From: Rhodospirillales bacterium
GTDB lineage: Bacteria > Pseudomonadota > Alphaproteobacteria > Acetobacterales > Acetobacteraceae
Direction: 5' to 3'
Assembly (NCBI GenBank): GCA_947447625.1
Contig: CANFKS010000039.1
Location: 1 to 36,337, forward strand
Length of the DNA: 36,337 nt
Shown here: positions 1 to 7,445 of the stretch, piece after piece
How positions within the stretch are numbered: position 1 is the first letter of the stretch
Layout of the letters: each line of letters begins with the position of its first letter
The notes under the pieces: generated by a model
The model's database searches: none
What the model saw: only the letters and a program-made list of their open reading frames with translations
Told to the model about the DNA's origin: nothing
Position numbers and translations under genes: made by a program

Positions 1-71
1 TCCCGTGTTCTGCGATTTTTTTGTCCCGAACTGCGCTGTCGTGCCGTCCCATGCGGTGCGTTCGCGTTGAA

Positions 72-114
72 GACTCATACCAAGCCTCACAAAGCGCGAC
101 CCTCGGTATGAGTC
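72..114 (+). terminator. Hairpin with T-tract, module A of composite repeat
   Basis: A 13-nt arm (GACTCATACCAAG) pairs with the arm ending GGTATGAGTC, with one G-T/A-G style mismatch, around a loop containing AAAGCGCGACC. Five T follow directly (115-119), giving an intrinsic-terminator shape for plus-strand transcription. The same hairpin recurs at 12011-12043 and, inverted, at 13429-13461. No plus-strand gene ending here is visible, because the window starts at 1. Function is inferred from shape only. Confidence 0.5.
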
Positions 115-234
115 TTTTTGCGCGCGCGAGCGCCCACCAACCCGGCGCGGATACTTTTTGCGCGCGCCGCCGCCCACCAACCCGGCGCGGATACTTTTTG
201 CGCGCGCCGCCGCCCACCAACCCGGCGCGCATAC
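115..234 (+). repeat. Three tandem 40-bp units (module B)
   Basis: Three contiguous 40-bp units lie at 115-154, 155-194 and 195-234. Each begins with TTTTTGCGCGCG and contains CGCCCACCAACCCGGCGCG followed by ATAC. Units 2 and 3 are almost identical; unit 1 has GAG in place of CCG. Each unit can fold on itself through its GCGCG and CGCGC ends. The same core, once only, lies in the composite repeats near 12050-12083 and 13387-13420. The array ends seven bases before the stop of the downstream minus-strand gene. Confidence 0.8.
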
Positions 235-240
235 AAGGTA

Positions 241-1791
241 TCAGAGCAATGTCGTGCCGGATTGGTGGATTTCGCCCAGCGTGTTGCGGAAATTGATGGT
301 GGTGCCGTCCGACAGCACGGCGGTGCTGTTGTAGAGATTGGTTCCGCCGGCCGTGCCGATGACCGTCGATGTCAGGCTGGAAACCGAGGCCACGCCGAGG
401 TCGAACACATCATGGATGCCGTTGCCGCCGAGGCTGGGCGAGAAATCCAGGATGGTGATGCTGCCGCCCCCTGCGGTCGAGGCTTCGTGATAGACCGAGC
501 CGTGCAGAAACCCCGGGTTGGTGGGCGCCACACTGGTGTCGTGCCCGCCGACCACGGTGTAGCTGCCGGACCCGGTGAACACGAAATCCTCGTAGCCGTA
601 GCCCGAGCCGAGCGCGGAGCCGCTGCCCGAGCCCATCACGAAGCGCCCGCCGCGCACCACGGCGCCGCCGAGCGTATCCGCGGCATGGTCGAAATTGGCC
701 GAGGCCTGCACGCCGCGCCCATTGCCCAGAATGGCGGTGTCGCCGATGCCGTGCAGGAAGATCACATCCCCGGCCCCGCCCGCCACCATGGTGGCCGCTT
801 CCGTGCTGGTGCCGGTCGAGAGCACATTGCCGCCGGCCGCCCCGCCTTCGAAATAGCCCTTGCCTTCCAGCACGGTGGCCCGCCCGGTGAAGGCGGCAGA
901 AGTCAGGGTCTGCCCGCCGATCACGCGGGTGCCGCCGAACAGCGTGGCGGAGAGTTCATGCCCGCTGAAGCTGGGCGCGATCATCACGCTGCCGGCCCCG
1001 GGCGTGATGAACACGCGCCCGCTGTCGTTGTTCGCCCCCGGCGTGGTGCTGACCGGCCCGGTGCCGAGATGCACCGTGAGCGCGGTGCCGGCCGACGCCG
1101 CCTTGATGGTGAGCGCCCCACCGGCCCCGCCCGCAAGCGTCGCGATTTCAACCGCGGACTCCCCGCCATCGGCCACCAGCATATCCGCGCCGCCCTGATA
1201 GAACCGGGTCAAGGCCTTGCCCGCGGTATGCACCGTGGCCCCCCCGCCGATCGTATCCACCACCGTCAACAGGGATTGCACGCTGTCATTGCCGGTCCAG
1301 ATGTTCACCCGGTCCGTCGCATCGGAATTGGTCACCGCATCGCCGGTGGTGCTGTTGCCGCCGAGGAACACGGCCCCCCTGGTGTTGGTGTTGAGATACA
1401 CCATCGCCTCGCTCGCGCCCGACCACACCGAGGTGGAGCCCGAGCCGACCAGAATTGTTTTGCCCGCCCCCTGGCCCCCCACACGTCCCGAGCCGACAGA
1501 CTCCACCGCCCCGGTCACCATTGTATTGTAGAGCGAATCCCAGGCGCCGAAATCGAGCGTGGCGCTGCTCGTTTTGGCCACCCCGCCGAAAAACACGGTC
1601 GCCGGCACCGTCACGCTGCCCGTCACGGTCGAGGCCGGGGTGTAGTAGCTGATGAAATCGGGCGCCCTGGCCATCAGCCGGTTGGTCGTCGCGTCCAGCG
1701 CGGCCTGCGCAATCGCGGCATTGGCCGCACTGGTGAAGGGCACCAGCACCGAGTCATGCGTACTCGTATTCACCGTCACATACGTCGCCAT
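241..1791 (-). CDS. Glycine-rich beta-repeat protein, probably exported or surface protein
   Basis: The product is 516 aa, rich in Gly, Ser, Thr and Ala and nearly free of Cys. Its many short strands of the form GGxxT, GGAGDV and GSGSYTVVGG suggest a right-handed beta-helix or adhesin/RTX-like fold, and it resembles uncharacterised glycine-rich proteins of Acetobacteraceae. No N-terminal signal peptide is visible (it starts MATYVTVNTSTHD). The C-terminus (INFRNTLGEIHQSGTTLL) is aliphatic and acidic-poor, so type I secretion is possible but unproven. The ATG at 1791 has a GGAG sequence about 12 nt upstream. The gene stands alone: an AT-rich stretch precedes it and the 40-bp repeats follow it. 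Function is unknown and secretion is inference. Confidence 0.75.
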   Translation of the reverse strand: MATYVTVNTSTHDSVLVPFTSAANAAIAQAALDATTNRLMARAPDFISYYTPASTVTGSVTVPATVFFGGVAKTSSATLDFGAWDSLYNTMVTGAVESVGSGRVGGQGAGKTILVGSGSTSVWSGASEAMVYLNTNTRGAVFLGGNSTTGDAVTNSDATDRVNIWTGNDSVQSLLTVVDTIGGGATVHTAGKALTRFYQGGADMLVADGGESAVEIATLAGGAGGALTIKAASAGTALTVHLGTGPVSTTPGANNDSGRVFITPGAGSVMIAPSFSGHELSATLFGGTRVIGGQTLTSAAFTGRATVLEGKGYFEGGAAGGNVLSTGTSTEAATMVAGGAGDVIFLHGIGDTAILGNGRGVQASANFDHAADTLGGAVVRGGRFVMGSGSGSALGSGYGYEDFVFTGSGSYTVVGGHDTSVAPTNPGFLHGSVYHEASTAGGGSITILDFSPSLGGNGIHDVFDLGVASVSSLTSTVIGTAGGTNLYNSTAVLSDGTTINFRNTLGEIHQSGTTLL

Positions 1792-2219
1792 GGGGTCGCC
1801 GTCTCCGTCGCGTTAACGTTCGATAACCCCTTCTAGGCGGTACCACGACAAAAAATCAATAAATTTCACGTCAAAATTCAAGATATTTTGAAACCTCGTT
1901 AAGGATTCGAGAAACAACACCATTATTGAGACACGCCGGGCCGCGCCGTCACCCCGCCCCAAACCCTTGATTCCACGCGCTTTCCCCCCCGCCCAACCCG
2001 CGCCGCAACACCAAGCCCCCCTGCATGCGCCGCCGCCGCAGCACCGCATCACAAAAACTTTCCACAAAAAAAATCGCGCCCCGAACAATGCCGGAGCGCG
2101 AATCCCATCCTGTTCCACCCAAAAATCAGGCCCACCCAAAAATCAGGCCCACCCTGACATCAGGGCGAAACCGATCACTCCCCAGCGCTTTACTCCCCAG
2201 CGCTTTACTCCCCAGCGCT
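1792..2219. other. Non-coding interval with AT-rich patch and short repeats
   Basis: I see no convincing gene in these 428 bases. Positions 1835-1925 are clearly AT-rich against a GC-rich background and probably hold the promoter of the beta-repeat gene, though I could not settle on -35/-10 boxes. Two 17-bp direct repeats (CCACCCAAAAATCAGGC) lie at 2115-2131 and 2132-2148 with a decayed third copy. A 15-bp array begins at 2177. Confidence 0.6.
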
Positions 2220-2236
2220 TTACTCCACAGCGCTTG
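2177..2236. repeat. 15-bp tandem array, four units, at 3' end of XRE gene
   Basis: Units of 15 bp (ACTCCCCAGCGCTTT) lie at 2177-2191, 2192-2206 and 2207-2221, and a diverged fourth at 2222-2236. The regulator's stop codon (2220-2222) falls at the edge of units 3 and 4, so the array forms its 3' untranslated region and last codons. This is one of several 15-bp arrays in the window. Confidence 0.85.
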
Positions 2237-2627
2237 ACCCGCCGCGCGAAAACCGGACGGCCAGGCGCAGCAACACCTGCCGGTCCAGCTCCCCCAGCGC
2301 CCGATACAGCCGCAGCAGCGCCATCTCGTCCCCGCTTTCCGCCGCCCGCCCGCCATCCGGACCATGCTCCCCGGTCAGCAGATGCTGCGCCGAAACCCCC
2401 AGCGTCGCCGCCACCCGCGCCAAATTGGCACCCACCTGGCCCGACCGGTCCGTCTCCCATTGCGCCACAGCACTGCGCGACACCCCGATCGCCGTCGCCA
2501 GCATCGCCTGCGTCAGCCCCGCCGCCTGCCGCGCGGCCTTGATCCGCCCGCCCGCGCCCCCATGTCCTCCATCCATCATCAGATGGTCCGCCGCGATCCG
2601 CGCCGCCGTCCGTTCCGGTCCGCCCAT
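2220..2627 (-). CDS. XRE-family HTH transcriptional regulator, likely repressor
   Basis: The protein is 135 aa. A Cro/C1-type helix-turn-helix spans about residues 29-86: RIKAARQAAGLTQAMLA, then the recognition segment IGVSRSAVAQWE, then LARVAATLGVSAQHLL. A short C-terminal part (LLRLYRALGELDRQVLLRLA) may dimerise. I chose the ATG at 2627, which gives a compact protein downstream of a plausible promoter. A longer reading (to 2711) would run through that promoter. It is divergent from a replication-like operon, the usual arrangement of a phage or plasmid repressor. The 15-bp repeats overlap its last codons. The regulator family is clear; repression of the neighbouring operon is inference. Confidence 0.85.
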   Translation of the reverse strand: MGGPERTAARIAADHLMMDGGHGGAGGRIKAARQAAGLTQAMLATAIGVSRSAVAQWETDRSGQVGANLARVAATLGVSAQHLLTGEHGPDGGRAAESGDEMALLRLYRALGELDRQVLLRLAVRFSRGGSSAVE

Positions 2628-2652
2628 GATCCAAACCCCATAAATTAACACT

Positions 2653-2681
2653 TTTATAACGCGCCGCCGTCTAACCAACAA
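2653..2681 (-). promoter_or_regulatory. Candidate promoter of XRE gene
   Basis: On the minus strand, TTGTTG (2676-2681) and TATAAA (2653-2658) are separated by 17 nt. The -10 is strong and the -35 weak. It would start transcription about 20 nt upstream of the chosen ATG at 2627. Read by eye only. Confidence 0.45.
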
Positions 2682-2723
2682 TGTTATTTTTTCTTGACGC
2701 GAAAACGTCATTCCGCCTAACTA
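2667..2723. promoter_or_regulatory. Candidate operator pair between divergent promoters
   Basis: An 11-bp motif, CCGYCTAACYA, occurs at 2667-2677 and again, same orientation, at 2713-2723. The first lies inside the spacer of the leftward promoter and the second overlaps the -10 of the rightward promoter. A 9-bp odd-centred palindrome, AACAATGTT, lies at 2677-2685. These are the obvious candidate sites for the adjacent XRE regulator. Binding is inference. Confidence 0.4.
2694..2722 (+). promoter_or_regulatory. Candidate promoter of replication-like operon
   Basis: TTGACG (2694-2699) is followed after 17 nt by CTAACT (2717-2722). The -35 matches consensus well and the -10 poorly, which fits a regulated promoter. 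It lies about 28 nt upstream of the ATG at 2750. Confidence 0.4.
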
Positions 2724-2749
2724 CCGGTGTCACCAACCGGACGGAACCC

Positions 2750-3058
2750 ATGCCCGCCAAACGCCAATGGACCCCTCTCGAAGACCGCCGCATCGCAGCC
2801 TCGCGCATCCTGCGCCGCTCCTGGGATCGCATCGCCACCGACCTCTCGGTCTCGCGCAGCGCCCTCATCGACCGCGCCCGCCTGCTCGGCATCCCCCGCC
2901 TCGAACCCATCCCGCCCGAAACCATCGAGGACCCCAACCGCGAGCCGCTGCCCACCGGCCACCCCACCGCCTGGGCCGTGCTCACCGCCGGCACCCTCCT
3001 CGACGGCGCGCCCTTCGAGCCGCTTCACAGCTTCGACGATCTTGTGCCGGAGGCATGA
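2750..3058 (+). CDS. Small HTH protein, Myb/GcrA-like N-terminus
   Basis: The product is 102 aa. Residues 7-50 (WTPLEDRRIAASRILRRSW, then DRIATDLSVSRSALIDRARLLGI) fit a three-helix DNA-binding unit. They have the Trp-Thr start and the SRSA..RAR.LG ending seen in GcrA-like and Myb/SANT-like phage proteins. The rest has no motif I recognise. I chose the ATG at 2750 because the promoter lies just upstream; an in-frame upstream extension would cover the promoter. The stop overlaps the start of the ATPase gene (ATGA at 3055-3058), so the two are co-translated. It may control or help load the replication protein; this is inference. Confidence 0.7.
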   Translation: MPAKRQWTPLEDRRIAASRILRRSWDRIATDLSVSRSALIDRARLLGIPRLEPIPPETIEDPNREPLPTGHPTAWAVLTAGTLLDGAPFEPLHSFDDLVPEA

Positions 3059-4464
3059 GCATGCGCCACCCGACCGACCCGCCCCAGCCGCATCGCGCCG
3101 CGCATTTCCTCGGCAAACTCGCCGCCGCCGGCCTGATCGCGCCCCAGGAGGCCGAAATCGCCCTCGCCGCCGCCGCCCACGAGGCCAAAGGTGCCGACCG
3201 CGCCGGCCTGCAAGCCCGCCTGCTGCACACGCTGCACGACCATACCGGCCACGCCCATCTCCCCCCCTTGCTCGCCCCCCAACCCGAAATGGCGCTCGAC
3301 GCCATCCCGGCCGCCCTCCCGCCGCCGCAGGCGATCCCGCCGCGCGCCTGGCTCTACGGCGCCTTCCTGGTGCGCGGCTTCGTCTCCGTCCTCGCCGCCC
3401 CCGGCGGTGTCGGCAAATCGGCCTATGCGCTCGCCATCGCACTCGCCGTCGCCACCGGGCGGCCCCTGCTCGGCGATCGCGTCCACCGCGCCGCCCCCAC
3501 CTGGGTGCTCAACCTGGAAGACCCGATGGACGAGCTCGACCGCCGCGTCGCCGCCCTCTGCCTCGCCCATGACATCGACCCCGCCGCCCTCGCCGGCCTG
3601 CATCTGCATTCCGGCCGCACCCGCCCCCTGGTGATGGCCGCCTTCGACCGCCAGACCAGCCGCTTCCTCTACCCCGACCGCGACCGCATCATCGCCGCCA
3701 TCACCCGCGCCGGGATCGGCCTCGTCATCGTCGATCCGCTCGTCAAATCCCACATGCTCGACGAAAACGACAACCGCCACATGGATGCCCTCGCCACCGC
3801 CTGGTCCGAAGTTGCCGACGCCACCGGCGCTGCCATCCTGCTCGTCCATCACGTCCGCAAAGGCGCCGTCAACGCCGACATCGATGCCGCCCGCGGCGCC
3901 AAATCCCTCACCGACGCCGCCCGCGCCGCGGCCCTGCTCGAACCCATGACCGACGACGACGCCCGCCTGCTCGGCATCCCCGCCGCCGAGGCCTGGCGCT
4001 TCCTGAAGCGCTGCGACGCCAAGGCCAATCTCGCGCCGCGCGCCACCCGCGCCCAATGGCTGCGCCTGGAGACCATCCCGCTCGGCAATGCCAGTGCCGA
4101 CTACCCCGAGGGCGATCGCGTCGGCGCCGTCATGGCCTGGCGCCAAACCTCCCCCCTCGCCGCCATCTCGCCCGGCGAGTGCAACATCGCCCTCGATCTG
4201 ATCGCCTCCGGCCCCGAACCCGGCGCCCGCTACGGCCTCACCCGCAACCCCCGCTTCCTCACCCGCTGGGTCGGCCATGTGCTGACCCAGTGCTTCGACC
4301 TGCAGGACCGCGAAGCCAGCCAGATCATCGCACTCTGGCTCAAAACCGGCCTGCTCGTCGAAGGCGAGTATTTCGACCGCCCGCAACGCAAAACCCGCCG
4401 CGGCGTGTCCGTCGACGACAGCAAACGCCCCACCGTAACCCCCGGCCCCGGAGACCAGGCATGA
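3055..4464 (+). CDS. RepA-type AAA ATPase (hexameric helicase-like, AAA_25 family)
   Basis: The protein is 469 aa. It has a Walker A motif APGGVGKS at about residues 115-122, a LNLEDP segment, a Walker B-like LVIVDPL, and the LLVHHVRKG motif followed by RGAKSLTDAARAA. These are typical of RSF1010-RepA-like or DnaB-related P-loop ATPases found in prophages and mobile elements. The N-terminal 95 residues are alanine-rich and may be an adaptor. The C-terminus is charged and probably flexible. The ATG at 3055 overlaps the previous stop and the TGA at 4462-4464 overlaps the next ATG. It probably acts as a helicase or primase-associated motor in replication of a phage or plasmid, now apparently chromosomal. 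The family call is firm; replication activity is inferred. Confidence 0.85.
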   Translation: MSMRHPTDPPQPHRAAHFLGKLAAAGLIAPQEAEIALAAAAHEAKGADRAGLQARLLHTLHDHTGHAHLPPLLAPQPEMALDAIPAALPPPQAIPPRAWLYGAFLVRGFVSVLAAPGGVGKSAYALAIALAVATGRPLLGDRVHRAAPTWVLNLEDPMDELDRRVAALCLAHDIDPAALAGLHLHSGRTRPLVMAAFDRQTSRFLYPDRDRIIAAITRAGIGLVIVDPLVKSHMLDENDNRHMDALATAWSEVADATGAAILLVHHVRKGAVNADIDAARGAKSLTDAARAAALLEPMTDDDARLLGIPAAEAWRFLKRCDAKANLAPRATRAQWLRLETIPLGNASADYPEGDRVGAVMAWRQTSPLAAISPGECNIALDLIASGPEPGARYGLTRNPRFLTRWVGHVLTQCFDLQDREASQIIALWLKTGLLVEGEYFDRPQRKTRRGVSVDDSKRPTVTPGPGDQA

Positions 4465-5114
4465 CCCATCCAACCCCCGCTCCCATGGTTCTCACGCGCG
4501 CGCGCGCGACCCCCGAACGCCCCCCCCTGCCCCGCTCATATCCGGGCTCATATCCGGGCGCAAATCCCGGCGCACCCCGGCGCACGGCGGACGCGCCGCG
4601 GGGGGGCGCGCCGGAGCACCATGGTTATACCATGGGGCCCGGCGCACCCCCACGCCGCCCCGCGCCTCTGCCCTGGCCGCACGGCGCGGATCCGGCGCAT
4701 TCAGTCACAGCCCGCCTCGAGGAGGCCGGCGCCACGCTGCTGGCCCTGCCCCACACCGGCTACACCACGTCCCTGCGCCTCACCCGCCTCGACACCATCA
4801 ACCCCGGCGCCGAACCGCCGGCCTGCAGCAAAACCCGGGCGCGCGCCCCCATGCCCTCCACCGCCGCCATCACCCGCATGGACGAGGCCTTCGCCTGGTT
4901 CCGCCTCATCCCGGACGACCGCTTCGTCCTGCGCCGCATCCTCGGCGCGCGCGCACTGGTCCACCCCCTCACCGGGCGGCACATCCACTCCTGGCGCAAA
5001 CTCGCCACCCTGATCGGCGCCGATCACAACGCCGTGCGCCGCTGGCACGGCGAGGCCATCGCCCTGCTCGTGCGCGCCTTGCGGGCCGGCTGCCCCCACC
5101 GGCCCGGCTCCTGA
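4461..5114 (+). CDS. DUF6362-like phage-associated protein
   Basis: The product is 217 aa. The first 80 residues are low complexity and proline/arginine-rich, with a SYPGSYPGANPG repeat around residues 27-38. From about 81 to 208 the pattern VTARLEEAGATLLALP, then ITRMDEAFAWFRLIPDDRFVL, then SWRKLATLIGADHNAVRRWH matches what I recall of DUF6362, a domain common in alphaproteobacterial prophages. The last part looks like a sigma-like HTH. The start overlaps the ATPase stop (ATGA). It faces the lyase gene end to end with 29 nt between, so the module ends here. Role unknown; DNA binding is likely from the HTH. Confidence 0.65.
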   Translation: MTHPTPAPMVLTRARATPERPPLPRSYPGSYPGANPGAPRRTADAPRGGAPEHHGYTMGPGAPPRRPAPLPWPHGADPAHSVTARLEEAGATLLALPHTGYTTSLRLTRLDTINPGAEPPACSKTRARAPMPSTAAITRMDEAFAWFRLIPDDRFVLRRILGARALVHPLTGRHIHSWRKLATLIGADHNAVRRWHGEAIALLVRALRAGCPHRPGS

Positions 5115-5143
5115 GCGAGACCCCCCCCACCATGCATCCCGCG

Positions 5144-6493
5144 CTACACCGCCGCCAAAACCCGATCCACAAACACCCCGGCCGCGCCCAGATAGGCCGC
5201 CGGATCCGTCATCGCCGCCACCGCTTCGCGATCGAGCCGGCGCGCCACCTCGGGCTCCTGCATCAGGGCGTCGGTGAGGGTCATGCCCCCTTCGAGTGCC
5301 CCCCCTTCGATTACCCGATCGCAGGCGTGCTTCACCACGTGATGCGCCGCCTCCCGCCCGAGATGCGGCGCCAGCCCCATCATCACCGCCTCCGCCACGA
5401 TCAGCCCCCCGGTGAGATCCAGGTTGCGCCGCATCCGTGCCGCATCCACCACCATCCCCTCCGCGATCGTGCGCGCATGCGCAAGCGCCCCGTGCGTCAG
5501 CACAAACGCCTGCGGCAGCGCCAGGTATTCCGCCTGCCACGGCCCTGTCGCGCGCTCATGGTCATGCGCCATGGCGCCCTGCATCAGCGGCACCAGCGCC
5601 TGCACCCCGCGCGATGCGGCCAGGATATATTCGGAGGCGATCGGGTTGCGCTTCTGCGGCATGGTCGAGGACTGGCCGCGCCCGGGCACATAGGGCTCGA
5701 ACACTTCGGCCACCTCGTTCTGGCAGAGCAACACGATATCGGTCGCGATCTTGGCGAGCGAGCCGCACACCAGCCCGAGATACGACACCGCCTCGGCCAG
5801 CCCGTCGCGGCAGACATGCCACGGCGCAAGCGGCGCCCCCAGCCCCAGCTCCTCCGCCAGGCCCAGCATCACCGCCAGGCCCCGATCGCCGAGCGAGGCC
5901 AGTGTCCCCGCGGCGCCGCCGAATTGCACCATTTCCACCCGCGGGCGCAGCTGCGCCAGCCGCGCGCGATGCGCCAGCAGCGGCATCAGCCAGGTCGCGC
6001 ATTTGAGCCCGAAGGTGACGGGCAAGGCGTGCTGCAAATGCGTCCGCCCCGCCATCGCGGTGGCGCGATGCGCGCGCGCCTGGTGCGCCAGCCCTGCGAT
6101 CACGGCATCGAGTTCGGCTGCGATCAGATCGAAGCCGGCGCGCATCTGCAGCACGGTGGCGCTGTCCATGATGTCCTGCGTCGTAGCCCCCCAATGCGTC
6201 CAGGCCCCTGCCGGCCCCGCCGCGCGCGACAGCGCCTTGACCACGCCCACCACGGGATAGCCCACATTGCGCACGGAGGCCGCGAGTTCGGCCGCATCCA
6301 GCACCGTCACCGCCTGCGCAATCGCCGCCGCCGCCTCGGCGGGAATGATCCCGAGCCGGCCCTGCACCCGCGCCAGCGCCACCTCGACGTCCAGCATATG
6401 GCCAAACCAGGCCCCCTCGTCGAACACCGCGCGGGCGGCGTCCGAGCCGTAGAGCGTGCCGAAAACCGGGCTGTCCGCAGGATTGATCGGCAT
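5144..6493 (-). CDS. 3-carboxy-cis,cis-muconate cycloisomerase-like lyase (fumarase/ASL superfamily)
   Basis: The product is 449 aa, a normal length for the PcaB branch of the aspartase/fumarase superfamily. The signature SSTMPQKRNP lies around residues 275-285 and carries the catalytic serine loop. THWGATTQDIMDS and AGRTHLQHA are the other two superfamily regions. PcaB cyclises 3-carboxymuconate in protocatechuate breakdown, but no other pca gene is present, so the substrate may differ (argininosuccinate- or adenylosuccinate-like). The start at 6493 is 10 nt after the epimerase stop, so it is the last gene of a three-gene minus-strand operon. Superfamily is certain; PcaB substrate is tentative. 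Confidence 0.8.
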   Translation of the reverse strand: MPINPADSPVFGTLYGSDAARAVFDEGAWFGHMLDVEVALARVQGRLGIIPAEAAAAIAQAVTVLDAAELAASVRNVGYPVVGVVKALSRAAGPAGAWTHWGATTQDIMDSATVLQMRAGFDLIAAELDAVIAGLAHQARAHRATAMAGRTHLQHALPVTFGLKCATWLMPLLAHRARLAQLRPRVEMVQFGGAAGTLASLGDRGLAVMLGLAEELGLGAPLAPWHVCRDGLAEAVSYLGLVCGSLAKIATDIVLLCQNEVAEVFEPYVPGRGQSSTMPQKRNPIASEYILAASRGVQALVPLMQGAMAHDHERATGPWQAEYLALPQAFVLTHGALAHARTIAEGMVVDAARMRRNLDLTGGLIVAEAVMMGLAPHLGREAAHHVVKHACDRVIEGGALEGGMTLTDALMQEPEVARRLDREAVAAMTDPAAYLGAAGVFVDRVLAAV

Positions 6494-6503
6494 GGAATTC
6501 TCC

Positions 6504-7445
6504 CTATTCGGCGCGCAGCGGCGTCACCGCAAAGCGGATGCTACCCCGCATCTGCGCGCCAGGCTCGATGACAAACAGGCCGGGCGGCAGCGGTCCATCC
6601 ATCCGGTTGATCGCGTCGGTGATGTTGCTCACCGGCTCGAAGGCAAAAAAATCCTGCCCCGGCGGCACAAACACCACCGCATTGGCAAAAACCGGATCGG
6701 CCGTGATGTCGATCGCAAAGCCCCGGTCGGGATAGGCCAGGTCGGGATAGGCCAGGTCGGGATAGGCCAGCCGGGCGAAGCCGGACCATCCGGTAAAGCA
6801 ATGATCGAGCGCCACGCTCCCCACCGGCAGCCCCGCCTCATGGTTCCACGCCGGCGGCACCGCCTGATGGGAGACCGGAATTTTATCCGGCCCCGGCATC
6901 TGCACGCCGCTCGCGGCAAAGCGCAGCGTACAATCGGGGCTGCGCGGAAAATACGGATGCAGCCCGAAGCCCAGCGGCGCCGGCCCGTTGTGGCGGTTGG
7001 TGATGGCGCAGCCGATCCGCAGCCCATCCTCCGTGAGGTCGAAATGCTGCTCGGCCTCGAACGCAAACGGCCACAGCGCGCCGCCGGGATAAGCGAGGCG
7101 CAGCGTCACGCCGCCGCCCTCATGCGGATGCGCCGTCCATGGCAGGCGCCACCCCGCGCCATGAATGGCCCAGCCGTTCATCAAATCCGGCAAATCATAG
7201 GCCACGCCCGCAAAGCTGAACCGCCGCCCGCCAACCCGGTTGGAATAGGGAAACAGCGGATAGGACCCCAGATCGCGCGGGCTGTCCGCCTGCAGCGCAT
7301 CGGCCAAGGGCGGGCGGAACAGCGCCGTGCCCCCCCGCCGCCACGACACCACGGCCCCGCCCAGCGCCGGCGCCAGCACCAGCTCCGCCGCCCCCGCTTG
7401 CAGGCGCACCAGCGCGCGCGGCGTGGTCATCCCCAGCATGCTCAT
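6504..7445 (-). CDS. Aldose 1-epimerase family protein
   Basis: The product is 313 aa. Family features are NRVGGRRFSFAGVAYDLP, the histidine in NGWAIHGAGW, the GFGLHPYF segment with the second histidine, and the acidic segments FAFEPVSN and FVIEPGAQM near the end. Such proteins interconvert sugar anomers in the cytoplasm, and some act on sugar phosphates. The ATG at 7445 overlaps the upstream acylase stop (ATGA). About residues 225-240 contain three copies of LAYPD from a perfect 15-bp DNA repeat, inserted in a surface-like region. Real substrate unknown; its partnership with an acylase and a lyase is unusual. Confidence 0.85.
   Translation of the reverse strand: MSMLGMTTPRALVRLQAGAAELVLAPALGGAVVSWRRGGTALFRPPLADALQADSPRDLGSYPLFPYSNRVGGRRFSFAGVAYDLPDLMNGWAIHGAGWRLPWTAHPHEGGGVTLRLAYPGGALWPFAFEAEQHFDLTEDGLRIGCAITNRHNGPAPLGFGLHPYFPRSPDCTLRFAASGVQMPGPDKIPVSHQAVPPAWNHEAGLPVGSVALDHCFTGWSGFARLAYPDLAYPDLAYPDRGFAIDITADPVFANAVVFVPPGQDFFAFEPVSNITDAINRMDGPLPPGLFVIEPGAQMRGSIRFAVTPLRAE
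6726..6770 (-). repeat. 15-bp tandem array, three perfect units, in frame
   Basis: Three perfect copies of GTCGGGATAGGCCAG (plus-strand reading) lie at 6726-6740, 6741-6755 and 6756-6770. On the coding strand they give LAYPD three times in the aldose-epimerase-like protein. Perfect identity suggests recent expansion. Confidence 0.9.

Noticed and set aside
115-234. CRISPR-like array
   Set aside because: The units are contiguous with no spacers, and no cas gene is present.
118-1836. A long plus-strand open frame opposite the beta-repeat gene
   Set aside because: It begins inside the tandem repeats and its product has an implausible Arg/His/Gly-rich composition. The minus-strand gene has the better protein.
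1813-2139. A minus-strand small protein gene of 108 codons
   Set aside because: Its composition is that of repeats and AT-rich promoter DNA. No ribosome site or family resemblance.
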